A DNA stretch of 23,977 nt from JAAYFT01 sp041655755 (GTDB lineage Bacteria > Bacillota > Clostridia > Tissierellales > Tissierellaceae): positions 1-23,977 of the forward strand of contig JBBAEY010000030.1 in the NCBI GenBank assembly GCA_041655755.1. The letters run 5' to 3'. The notes beneath the pieces are model-generated. The model worked only from the letters and a program-made list of their open reading frames with translations. It was not told the origin of the DNA and ran no database searches. Position numbers and translations under genes: made by a program. Positions 7,689 to 15,114 of this stretch are shown here, piece after piece. Positions within the stretch are counted from its first letter, which is position 1. Every line of letters starts with the position of its first letter.

Positions 7689-7703
7689 TTTAGCCTAGCT
7701 AAA
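7689..7703 (-). repeat. Inverted repeat upstream of cwlD
   Basis: TTTAGC and GCTAAA form a perfect 6-base inverted repeat around a 3-base centre, 26 bases before the cwlD start codon. It lies where a promoter or operator for cwlD is expected, but no clear -35/-10 pair could be placed with it. Its role is unknown. Confidence 0.4.
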
Positions 7704-7722
7704 CTTATTCCATGGAAGGGAT

Positions 7723-7748
7723 AAAAAGGAGTCACATTTCTGTGACTC
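7723..7748 (-). terminator. Intrinsic terminator of the sugar operon
   Basis: On the minus strand GAGTCACA (7748-7741) pairs perfectly with TGTGACTC (7736-7729) around a 4-base loop and is followed by TTTTTAT. The stem begins at the last base of the stop codon of the ATPase gene. It separates the sugar operon from cwlD. Confidence 0.92.
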
Positions 7749-8860
7749 TAGTTGCCAATGGCTTTTTCCGATTCTATATCAAAAAAATGTAGTTTGTTTA
7801 CATCAATGGCTAGACTTATTTGACTTCCTATCTTTACATCTGTTCTAGGATCGACCTTTGCAATTATCTCATCCTTCCCCAATGTTAAGTATAAGTATAT
7901 TTCAGCTCCAAGTAATTCTTTTGCTATTACTTTTGCCCCTACCATATTACTTTCAGAGGCTTCTGGGTAAAACTTAGCATCATGTATGTCCTCAACACGA
8001 ATTCCTATAGTGATTTCTTTTCCCATATAGTTATTATCTAATAATACTTGAGCTTTTTCAAAGGGTGGGAAAATTAAGTGGTCACCAATTTTAAAACATA
8101 ACTCCCCCCCAATATTCTCCAGCTTACTATCTATAAAATTCATTTGTGGGGAGCCTATAAAACCTGCTACAAACTTGTTGACAGGTTTTGAGTATATTGT
8201 CAGGGGGGAATCTACTTGTTGAATAAGTCCGTCCTTCATCACAACAATCCTGGTTCCCAATGTCATTGCCTCTGTTTGATCATGGGTTACATAAATAAAT
8301 GTTGTCTTTAAGCTTTGGTGAAGTTTAGCTAGTTCTATCCTCATTTGTACCCTTAGCTTTGCATCCAAATTAGATAGAGGCTCATCAAATAGAAATACCT
8401 TTGGATTTCTGACTATTGCCCTGCCGATGGCCACCCTCTGTCTTTGCCCTCCGGAAAGCTGCTTTGGTTTTCTATCTAGCAGGTCCTCAATGCCTAAAAT
8501 CCCTGCTGCCTCTACTACCTGCTTTTTTATTTCATCTTTTGGCACTTTTCTGAGTTTCAGGCTAAATGCCATATTCCCAAATACCGTCATATGGGGGTAA
8601 AGTGCATAATTCTGAAAAACCATAGCAATATCCCTATCCTTTGGCTCTACATTATTAATTAATTTTCCATCAATATATATTTCTCCATCTGTAATATGCT
8701 CTAATCCTGCAATCATCCTGAGAGTCGTTGATTTCCCACAACCAGAGGGGCCAACAAATATGATAAATTCCTTGTCCTCTATTTCAAGATCAAAGTCTTT
8801 TACTGCCTCAAATCCATTTTCATACCTTTTACAAACTTTCCTAAACCATAGATTTGCCAT
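7748..8860 (-). CDS. ABC transporter ATPase for sugar uptake (MsmK/UgpC family)
   Basis: This cytoplasmic ATPase of 370 residues powers carbohydrate importers of the CUT1 type. Visible motifs are Walker A GPSGCGKST (37-45), Q-loop Gln83, signature LSGGQ (135-139), Walker B VFLFDEP (155-161) and switch His193 in VTHDQ. The C-terminal 130 residues form the regulatory (TOBE/MOBE) part typical of MsmK and MalK. A frame extends 7 codons further to 8881, but the ATG at 8860 has an AAAGGGG site at good distance and gives the family start MANLWF. The gene comes last in the operon, 125 bases after the amylosucrase-family gene, and overlaps the terminator. MsmK-type ATPases often serve several importers; here the presence of two permeases and a binding protein in the same operon makes these the obvious partners. 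Confidence 0.92.
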   Translation of the reverse strand: MANLWFRKVCKRYENGFEAVKDFDLEIEDKEFIIFVGPSGCGKSTTLRMIAGLEHITDGEIYIDGKLINNVEPKDRDIAMVFQNYALYPHMTVFGNMAFSLKLRKVPKDEIKKQVVEAAGILGIEDLLDRKPKQLSGGQRQRVAIGRAIVRNPKVFLFDEPLSNLDAKLRVQMRIELAKLHQSLKTTFIYVTHDQTEAMTLGTRIVVMKDGLIQQVDSPLTIYSKPVNKFVAGFIGSPQMNFIDSKLENIGGELCFKIGDHLIFPPFEKAQVLLDNNYMGKEITIGIRVEDIHDAKFYPEASESNMVGAKVIAKELLGAEIYLYLTLGKDEIIAKVDPRTDVKIGSQISLAIDVNKLHFFDIESEKAIGN

Positions 8861-8929
8861 AATTAAACCCCTTTCATCCAATCTTATGAAATGGAAATCA
8901 AAATGAATCCAAGCAAAATCAAGTTTAAA

Positions 8930-8968
8930 ATCTCCCGTCTATGCCCTAATAGGGTAAGAGAATTTTTT
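8930..8968 (-). other. Weak imperfect hairpin between amylosucrase and ATPase genes
   Basis: In the 125-base gap a CCCTATTAGGG hairpin is enclosed by an imperfect outer pairing of AAATTCTC with GAGATTTT, followed on the minus strand by only four T. It could lower read-through to the ATPase gene, but the structure is poor. No promoter for the ATPase gene was recognised in the gap. Confidence 0.25.
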
Positions 8969-8985
8969 TACTTCAGCCTTACTAT

Positions 8986-10806
8986 TTACATAAGCCAAAA
9001 AAAATCATATGGTTCTAAAATTAACTCGTCTTTTTGCATATCTATCTTTCTTTCTGTTATCATATCTTTTTTGGGAAACTTGATTTCTCTTTTTGTGAAT
9101 ATCTTCTTATTAATCACCTGTCTTTTATCTGAGAAGTTAAAAATTCCTACAAAACTCTGCTTGTCTTTTATTTTAAAAAAACTATATACAGACCTATTAT
9201 TTGTTTCTATTGTATTGACACTTATGGATGATTTAAAAATTTCATTGGACTTCCTGACCTCAATTAACTTTTTTAGACTTTGAAATATTACACATTCAGA
9301 AGAAGAGTCTTTATTTCTATTTTTAGCTTTTTCCCAGTCGAACCTACTTCTATGCACCCATCTCGAATCATGGGATTTGTTTGGATCCTCCTTATAGCTA
9401 TAGTCATTGAGAACAGCTAATTCGTCGCCGCTGTAAATAAGTGGTATACCTGAGCTGGCAAATAAAAGCCCATAAATGAGTTTTATCCGTTTATATGCTA
9501 AAAGCTTTAGGTCGTGATTTAGCTCTAACTTTGCTTTTTCTAGACCTGCTAGACTGCCAAGGGTCCCAGAATTTCTAGCATCTAGGGTTTGTGGATTAAA
9601 TTGGTAGAGTTCTCCTTTTGCGAAGCTCCCTGGAAATTCTCCCCTATAAAAGTTAATTAAAAATTGCTTGTGCATTTCTGGCATAAGGCCCATACTCTCT
9701 ATGGCTTCTTCATTGAAACCCCATCCTATATCATCGTGGCATCTAAGGTAATTTATCCATGTGCCCCAAGAAGGTAGTTTAAACCTATCTTGATCTATCT
9801 TTAATAGCCCTATATCCCTTGTGGCCAATGCATTCCAGATGTTGACCATCATTGCTGCATTATACATGAGCTGACATTCCTGCTCGTCTTCACCAAAATA
9901 CTTAACTATTTCACTTGATTGTACTATGGCCTCCCCTAATATTATGTAAGATGGACTTACATATTGGACTATCTTCTGTATCATAAACAGTAGGGTGTGT
10001 ACTTCTGGTAGGTTTCTACAACTGGTTCCCAGGGTCTTCCATATAAAGGGAATTGCATCCAATCTAATAACATTTATTCCCTTATTACCCCAAAATAATA
10101 AAATATCGACGATTTGCTCGAAAACATAGGGGTTTTTAAAATTTAAGTCCCATTGAAATTCATTGAATGTAGTAAATACCCATTTGCCTAACTCCTCATA
10201 ATAAGTGAAGTTCCCCGGCGAAGTTTCTGGAAACACCTGGGGCACAGTTTGTTCAAATGCCTTGGGTATTTCATCCGAATCGTAGATTAGATACATATTT
10301 TCATATTTCTTTATCCCCTTTGCAGCCTTAATAGCCCACTCGTGTTCCTTTGCAGTGTGGTTTATTACGAAATCGATACAAGTTCTAATCCCATTTCTTC
10401 TTAATATCTCTAAAAGCCTTTCAAAATCTTCCATGGTCCCTAGGCTAGGCTCTATGGATTTATAATCTTTTACAGCATAGCCCCCATCGCTATTGCCTTT
10501 ACGACTTTCTAAGAGTGGCATAAAGTGTATGAAGGTAATTCCCAATTCCTTAAGATACCAGACCCTATCGATAAAGCCTTGAATATCCCCTGCAAATAAA
10601 TCTATATATAGGGTCAGCCCTACAACATCCGCTTTCTGATACCAATTTGCTTCTTCCTTATCCATCTTTTTCAAATATTCAGGTCGTTCTTCCCTATATC
10701 TTTCCATTAGCTTAATCAATCGTTCCCAGTATCCCTGATTACCATATAATTTCATATAAGTTTTCTTTAAGAGATCAAATTCCCTATCTTGTTTTTTTAT
10801 GTTCAT
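8986..10806 (-). CDS. Amylosucrase-family glucosyltransferase (GH13 subfamily 4)
   Basis: The enzyme has 606 residues and resembles amylosucrase (about 630-650): it should split sucrose and pass glucose to an alpha-glucan, releasing fructose. It may instead be a related sucrose hydrolase. Amylosucrase-type blocks are present: GNSDGGYAV (Asp107), DFVINHT (His150), FQWDLNF, VIRLDA (nucleophile Asp250), ILGEAIV (acid/base Glu292), LRCHDDIGW (His357, Asp358), FPGSFA and SHDSRWVHR (Arg482). Asp107 and Arg482 correspond to the salt bridge that forms the glucose pocket in Neisseria amylosucrase. There is no signal peptide, so it acts in the cytoplasm on imported sugar. A longer frame reaches 10860, but the ATG at 10806 has GGAG six bases upstream. 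The gene overlaps the fructokinase gene by 23 bases, which implies coupled translation and fits use of the released fructose. Confidence 0.85.
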   Translation of the reverse strand: MNIKKQDREFDLLKKTYMKLYGNQGYWERLIKLMERYREERPEYLKKMDKEEANWYQKADVVGLTLYIDLFAGDIQGFIDRVWYLKELGITFIHFMPLLESRKGNSDGGYAVKDYKSIEPSLGTMEDFERLLEILRRNGIRTCIDFVINHTAKEHEWAIKAAKGIKKYENMYLIYDSDEIPKAFEQTVPQVFPETSPGNFTYYEELGKWVFTTFNEFQWDLNFKNPYVFEQIVDILLFWGNKGINVIRLDAIPFIWKTLGTSCRNLPEVHTLLFMIQKIVQYVSPSYIILGEAIVQSSEIVKYFGEDEQECQLMYNAAMMVNIWNALATRDIGLLKIDQDRFKLPSWGTWINYLRCHDDIGWGFNEEAIESMGLMPEMHKQFLINFYRGEFPGSFAKGELYQFNPQTLDARNSGTLGSLAGLEKAKLELNHDLKLLAYKRIKLIYGLLFASSGIPLIYSGDELAVLNDYSYKEDPNKSHDSRWVHRSRFDWEKAKNRNKDSSSECVIFQSLKKLIEVRKSNEIFKSSISVNTIETNNRSVYSFFKIKDKQSFVGIFNFSDKRQVINKKIFTKREIKFPKKDMITERKIDMQKDELILEPYDFFWLM

Positions 10807-11698
10807 ATTGGACTCCATGTAATTGTTTATTTTCCCATTTAGAGGCCAAGGCCAGTGCACCGTACAAGCCCGAATCTTTGCCCAGCATCGGTTCCACGAT
10901 ATAGGTATTTATATCATTTTCTAAATATCCAATTTTCAAATATCCATTTAACAGTAATTGTACATTTTTTCTAATTTTAGGCAATAAATGGCCTTGTGAC
11001 ATTACACCACCTCCTAATATTATCTTCTCCGGGCCTATTAAAAGGATTATATTTACCACTCCCTGTGCCAGGTAATATGCCTCTAGGTCCCAGGCCATAT
11101 GACTAGGCTTTAATAAGTCTGCTTTTTTCCCCCATCTTTTCTCCATAGAGGGTCCTGAAGCCATGCCTTCCAAGCAATTACTATGAAATGGACAAATGCC
11201 TTCAAAACTATCCTCAGGGTGAATCCTTACAGGAATATGCCCCATCTCTGGATGTAAGATTCCATGTAACAACTCTCCACCTATACAGGCCCCCCCTCCT
11301 ATGCCAGTGCCAACTGTCATATATACACAGGAGTTTACCTGTCTCGCTGCTCCCCACCTGTATTCTCCCAAGGCCGCACCGTTTACATCGGTGTCGAAAA
11401 CCATGGGAATGTCAAGGTATTTTTTTAAAGCTCCCAAAAAGTTGAAATTTTCCCAACCTTGTTTGGGTGTATCTAATATGAGGCCATAATCCTTTGAAAG
11501 AGGATCTACAACCGCTGGCCCAAAACTTCCAATACCCATAGCTTCCACTGGATTTTTCTTAAAATACCCTATTATTTGAGCTATGGTTTTCTCAGGGCTT
11601 TTTGTATCTATCCTTATTGAGTCATATATTTTCCCGTCCTCATTGCCTATGGCACAGTTGATTTTTGTCCCGCCTGCCTCAATTGCTCCTAATATCAT
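10784..11698 (-). CDS. scrK: ROK family fructokinase
   Basis: The protein has 304 residues and belongs to the ROK sugar kinases, with the features of bacterial fructokinase (fructose to fructose-6-phosphate with ATP). The N-terminal phosphate loop AIEAGGTK (5-12) is clear, catalytic Asp104 lies in FDTDVNGAA, and the zinc site is formed by His154 (HPEMGH) and Cys169, His172 and Cys175 (CPFHSNC). The long insert around the zinc site and the LEGMASGPS segment are typical of the ScrK/YdhR group rather than of glucokinases. Glucose or mannose activity cannot be excluded. It follows the second permease by 48 bases with a strong GGGAGGGG site, and overlaps the amylosucrase-family gene, which should produce free fructose. 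Confidence 0.87.
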   Translation of the reverse strand: MILGAIEAGGTKINCAIGNEDGKIYDSIRIDTKSPEKTIAQIIGYFKKNPVEAMGIGSFGPAVVDPLSKDYGLILDTPKQGWENFNFLGALKKYLDIPMVFDTDVNGAALGEYRWGAARQVNSCVYMTVGTGIGGGACIGGELLHGILHPEMGHIPVRIHPEDSFEGICPFHSNCLEGMASGPSMEKRWGKKADLLKPSHMAWDLEAYYLAQGVVNIILLIGPEKIILGGGVMSQGHLLPKIRKNVQLLLNGYLKIGYLENDINTYIVEPMLGKDSGLYGALALASKWENKQLHGVQYEHKKTR

Positions 11699-11746
11699 GT
11701 GACCCCTCCCTATCCTCTGACCATCTTTAGGCGAAAGCCTTATATA

Positions 11747-12577
11747 CTATTTGTTGCTGCCCGATGTAATTCCCTTTATGATATGCTTTTGTGCTAGAAA
11801 ATAAAAAATTAGGACAGGAATGATAGACAAAAATACAACTGGAATATATAGGTCCCATCTAATTGAATAAGTCTTAGACAAACTTTGTATAGCAAGGGGT
11901 ATTGTTTTAATATCTTGTAAAATCAAAAATGGAAGCAGGAAGTCATTCCATATCCAGATAACATTCAATACTGCCGCAGTGATGATTATTGGCTTCAAAA
12001 GGGGCAATATTATCAATACAAATAATTGTATCGTATTGCAACCATCTAAATATCCGGCTTCTTCAATAGCAATAGGGATGTTTTTTATAAAGCCATGGAA
12101 AAGAAAGGTTGACAAACTTACCCCGAAACCAATATACATTATGATTAATCCAAATAGATTGTCCAATCCGAGAATGGACATGAATTTTACAAGAGGAAAC
12201 ATGAGAGACTGAAAAGGGATCAACATGGAAGATATTAGGAAGAAGAATAGCATGGTAGATGTTTTCGTTTTTACCCTCACTAGGGCCCAAGCCGCCATGG
12301 CAGATACCAATATTATTAAAACTACTGATACAGTAGTAATAAACAAAGATACAAGGAATGCCTGACTAAAGTTTACAGACTTAAACCCCTCCTTCATATA
12401 TCTTAATGACCATTCCGAAGGGAGGCTAATAGTATTTCTTAAAATATCGTTTAAATCTGGATCCAATTCAGGTTTAAAAGAGTTTACAAAAATAAAATAC
12501 AATGGAGATGCAAATAGTAGTGCCAATATTGCAGTTATAACAAATAATATCCCCGTCTTCTTTTTTTTACTATTCAC
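11747..12577 (-). CDS. Sugar ABC transporter permease (MalG/MsmG-like)
   Basis: This is an inner membrane permease of 276 residues with about six hydrophobic segments, the size of MalG-type CUT1 permeases. The EAA loop, which contacts the ATPase, is EEAGYLDGCNTIQLF...ILPLLKP (172-196). The start is GTG at 12577-12575, sharing one base with the TAG stop of the first permease; an AGGAG site lies about 11 bases upstream, a little far, and translation is probably coupled. The N-terminus is Lys-rich (KKKK) and cytoplasmic, followed by the first membrane segment. With the other permease it forms the channel of the importer. Confidence 0.93.
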   Translation of the reverse strand: MNSKKKKTGILFVITAILALLFASPLYFIFVNSFKPELDPDLNDILRNTISLPSEWSLRYMKEGFKSVNFSQAFLVSLFITTVSVVLIILVSAMAAWALVRVKTKTSTMLFFFLISSMLIPFQSLMFPLVKFMSILGLDNLFGLIIMYIGFGVSLSTFLFHGFIKNIPIAIEEAGYLDGCNTIQLFVLIILPLLKPIIITAAVLNVIWIWNDFLLPFLILQDIKTIPLAIQSLSKTYSIRWDLYIPVVFLSIIPVLIFYFLAQKHIIKGITSGSNK

Positions 12578-13443
12578 TATGATTCAATCTCCTTTCCCTT
12601 GCTAAAGTAGACTTGTGCCAGTGTAACTACGGCAATCATAAAAAAGAAAATGATTGCCTGTGCCTGAGCAAGCCCATATCGCCCATATTCTTGCCCTGTT
12701 TTAAATATATGCAGGGCCAAAAGCTCTGTTCTCCTCCCTGGCCCCCCATTTGTCAAGGAGATATTTGGGTCAAGTAACTTAAAGGAGTTGGATAAGGTTA
12801 AGAATATGGTTATGGTAAAGGCTTGTGCCACTAGTGGAATAATAATATGGACCAATTTTGATAAAAAACTAGCGCCATCTACATCAGCAGCCTCTAATAA
12901 TTCCTCTGGAATATTTTGAATAGCAGCTATATAAATAATCATCATATAACCTGCCATCTGCCAAGTTGCAACTATTACCAAGGCCCAAAATGCCTTCCTC
13001 TCATCTTGGAGCCAGTACCTGAAAAATTCCATAAATGTTAAATTGTATATCATTTTGTCAAAAATAACATCAAATACAAACTTCCATATATATCCTAGGA
13101 TTAAACCCCCTATTACATTGGGTAAAAAAAATGTAGTTCTAAATAAATTACTAGCTTTAAATCCCCTTGTAACTAATAGAGCCAGGGTGAAGGCTAAAAT
13201 ATTTACCAAAATAACATTTGAAATGGTGAAAAGCAAGGTTAGTTTAAGGGAGTAAAGGAATTCTGCCCCAGATAATGCAATCCGATAGTTTTTTAGTCCA
13301 ACCCACCACTCAGCTACATATGCCCCTTTCCAATCTGTAAATGAGTATATAATCCCCATCATAAAAGGAATAATCACAACTAATATATATGAGATAAGTG
13401 CCGGTGCCACAAAAAATGGAAAAGACCTCCTTAATTGTTTCAT
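12577..13443 (-). CDS. Sugar ABC transporter permease (MalF/MsmF-like)
   Basis: This permease of 288 residues has six hydrophobic segments and is of the short UgpA/MsmF type, without the large extra domain of MalF. The EAA loop is EELLEAADVDGAS...HIIIPL (180-203). The segment LTNGGPGRRTELL near the C-terminus is also typical of CUT1 permeases. ATG is preceded by a full AGGAGG. It is separated from the binding lipoprotein gene by a 79-base gap that holds a strong stem-loop (13468-13495). It pairs with the permease encoded immediately downstream, with a one-base overlap. Confidence 0.93.
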   Translation of the reverse strand: MKQLRRSFPFFVAPALISYILVVIIPFMMGIIYSFTDWKGAYVAEWWVGLKNYRIALSGAEFLYSLKLTLLFTISNVILVNILAFTLALLVTRGFKASNLFRTTFFLPNVIGGLILGYIWKFVFDVIFDKMIYNLTFMEFFRYWLQDERKAFWALVIVATWQMAGYMMIIYIAAIQNIPEELLEAADVDGASFLSKLVHIIIPLVAQAFTITIFLTLSNSFKLLDPNISLTNGGPGRRTELLALHIFKTGQEYGRYGLAQAQAIIFFFMIAVVTLAQVYFSKGKEIES

Positions 13444-13467
13444 AGCCTACCTCCTTTTCTCTACAGA

Positions 13468-13495
13468 AAGGCTATAGGTAAAAACCTATAACCTT
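13468..13495 (-). other. Intercistronic stem-loop between binding protein and permease genes
   Basis: On the minus strand AAGGTTATAGGT pairs with ACCTATAGCCTT over 12 bp (one G-U) around a four-base loop. It stands 27 bases after the stop codon of the binding protein gene. There is only a short U-poor tail, so it is more likely an RNA-stabilising or partially terminating element. Such elements are known between binding protein and permease genes, where they allow more binding protein than permease to be made. Confidence 0.72.
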
Positions 13496-13522
13496 CCTAC
13501 AGTTACCAATCATTAACTTTTC

Positions 13523-14905
13523 TTATTTTCTAAGCTCCTCCCATTTCTGGATGGAATGGTCAATAGCAGCTTCAAAATCCTCCTGCTTACCTGAAGTAAT
13601 ATAGGATCCTTGCAAGACATTTCCTAGTTCATTCATAGACCAACCACCTGGCATTGCCATAAATACACCATCTAATGCCTTTTCTCTCTCTACATAGTCC
13701 ATGACTGATAGTCCTAGAGAATACATGGAGCTAAGGTCAGAGGATTCAAAACCCTTTACAGCAGGTATAAAATTAAATTTATTTACGACAAAATCTTTCC
13801 CTATGTCGCTGGTATACATCCATTCAATAAAGGCCTTAGCCTCTTCTTGCAAGTCACTGGATACCTTTCCATTGACTGCCCAATAGTTTGGTGCAAATAC
13901 TGGCATAGAATCTGGATGATTTTCTGGGATTGTTACATCACCTGCTGTCGTAGGCACCTTCAAAGGTATAAAGGATAACCTCATAGCCTTGTCTGGGTTT
14001 ACATCATTGATTTCACCATAAGCCCAATTACCCTGTTGTATAAAGAAAACTTCTCCACCGCCAAATTTTATCTTTGCTTGTTCGTCATAATCATTTTGTA
14101 ATAAATCATTACTAAAACCTTCTTTTGAGAAATTGATTTGTAAATCTAAAATTGCCTTATATTGATTTGCATATGTGAAATCTATTGTCTCTGCAACCAA
14201 GGCCTTATCTTGGGTTCCAAATTCGTATACAAATGGAATATTTACAAGGTGATCTCCATATACCCAAGCTGCCTTACCGGGAAAACCTATGACACTATCT
14301 ACATTCTCAAGTTCCCCTTCTTTTTTAGCCTCGTTAATCTTAGCCCACTTTCCTGATACATCTTGTCCATTAATCCATTGATCTACCGAAACCACAAATT
14401 CTTCAAATTCTTCGAAAGAACCATCTCTAAGACTCTTAATGTCTAGTTCTGTAAGTCCCAATTCTGTCAACATCTTCTCATCATAAATAAAGCCATAGCC
14501 CTCAATGTTATATGGAACCCCATATAATTTCCCATCTCTTGAAATTCCACCTTTTCCAAATGCCACTTCATCTGCAAAAGACCAGTCGGTTAAATCAGCT
14601 ACAAACCCGCCTCCTAACCATTCCTCTAATTCTCTTTGTCCCTGAATGGAATACACAGTAGGCATGTCCCTTTTATTCATTTCTGCCCTCAAGGGTCCCA
14701 TGTGATCCTCAGATGCCCTGTTGGAAATTACCTTTACCTTTTTCCCCGTCTCATTTTCATAATTATCAACTAATTCCTCCAAAGCATCAGCCATTTCACC
14801 TTTAGATTGCCAAATGTATACGTCGTAGTCTGGCTTTTTCTCACAAGCAGTCAATGAGATAATTATAAGGGCAATAACTAGAAATGTAGTAATAATCCTT
14901 TTCAT
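13523..14905 (-). CDS. Sugar-binding lipoprotein of ABC importer (family 1)
   Basis: The protein has 460 residues. A signal peptide with lipobox LTAC (Cys21) anchors it to the outer face of the membrane. The mature part has the features of family 1 extracellular solute-binding proteins (MalE/MsmE type): an early region with YIWQSKGEM, a central part with GVPYNIEGYGFIYD, where the ligand cleft is formed, and a late segment with FIEWMYTSDIGKDF. It delivers the sugar to the two permeases encoded next. Sucrose is inferred from the amylosucrase and fructokinase genes, not from the binding site. A TTG five codons upstream (14920) is inside the GGAGGGG ribosome binding site, so the ATG at 14905 is taken. 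It is the first gene of the operon. Confidence 0.92.
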   Translation of the reverse strand: MKRIITTFLVIALIIISLTACEKKPDYDVYIWQSKGEMADALEELVDNYENETGKKVKVISNRASEDHMGPLRAEMNKRDMPTVYSIQGQRELEEWLGGGFVADLTDWSFADEVAFGKGGISRDGKLYGVPYNIEGYGFIYDEKMLTELGLTELDIKSLRDGSFEEFEEFVVSVDQWINGQDVSGKWAKINEAKKEGELENVDSVIGFPGKAAWVYGDHLVNIPFVYEFGTQDKALVAETIDFTYANQYKAILDLQINFSKEGFSNDLLQNDYDEQAKIKFGGGEVFFIQQGNWAYGEINDVNPDKAMRLSFIPLKVPTTAGDVTIPENHPDSMPVFAPNYWAVNGKVSSDLQEEAKAFIEWMYTSDIGKDFVVNKFNFIPAVKGFESSDLSSMYSLGLSVMDYVEREKALDGVFMAMPGGWSMNELGNVLQGSYITSGKQEDFEAAIDHSIQKWEELRK

Positions 14906-14936
14906 TTTTTTCCCCTCCAAAATTGTTCATAAGTTT

Positions 14937-14950
14937 TGTAAAGCTTTTCA
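14937..14950 (-). promoter_or_regulatory. LacI/CcpA-type operator at the sugar operon start
   Basis: TGAAAAGCTTTACA on the minus strand is a 14-base near-palindrome with one mismatched pair. It fits the cre consensus TGWAARCGYTWWCW at 12 of 14 positions; only the central CG is changed to GC. It lies 7 bases downstream of the -10 box, over the expected transcript start, where a bound repressor would block transcription. The divergent LacI-family gene is the obvious candidate to bind it; CcpA is an alternative. Confidence 0.6.
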
Positions 14951-14957
14951 TATTTAG

Positions 14958-14986
14958 ATAATAGTATATTCTGTCTGCAAAGTCAA
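14958..14986 (-). promoter_or_regulatory. Sigma-A-type promoter of the sugar operon
   Basis: On the minus strand -35 TTGACT (14986-14981) and -10 TATTAT (14963-14958) are separated by exactly 17 bases. The first gene starts 53 bases beyond the -10. The palindromic operator at 14937-14950 follows directly. Confidence 0.82.
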
Positions 14987-15041
14987 TAACTTTTTAGGAA
15001 TTCTTTAAATATTTTGATTATTGAGTTAAAATCCTTTTTTG

Positions 15042-15070
15042 TTGACATATTTATATGTTTTATTTATGAT
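15042..15070 (+). promoter_or_regulatory. Sigma-A-type promoter of the LacI-family gene
   Basis: On the plus strand a perfect -35 TTGACA (15042-15047) and -10 TATGAT (15065-15070) are 17 bases apart. The spacer contains a perfect inverted repeat, ACATAT-TT-ATATGT (15045-15058), whose first bases overlap the -35 box. This could be an operator for autoregulation; its sequence is unlike the palindrome at 14937-14950. Confidence 0.82.
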
Positions 15071-15114
15071 TAAAAATAAACAGTCGTATATATTTATTAG
15101 AGGAAGTGAATATT

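Noticed and set aside
7664..7735. N-terminal extension of cwlD to 7735
   Set aside because: It would start inside the terminator of the upstream operon, has no ribosome binding site and makes the protein longer than the family.
11719..11740. Small AGGC-GAAA-GCCT hairpin between the second permease and the fructokinase
   Set aside because: The stem has only four strong pairs and no T-run; it is probably without function.
15106..15114. GTG at 15106 as start of the LacI-family gene
   Set aside because: It is inside the AGGAAGTGA ribosome binding site; TTG at 15115 has proper spacing and gives the usual family N-terminus.
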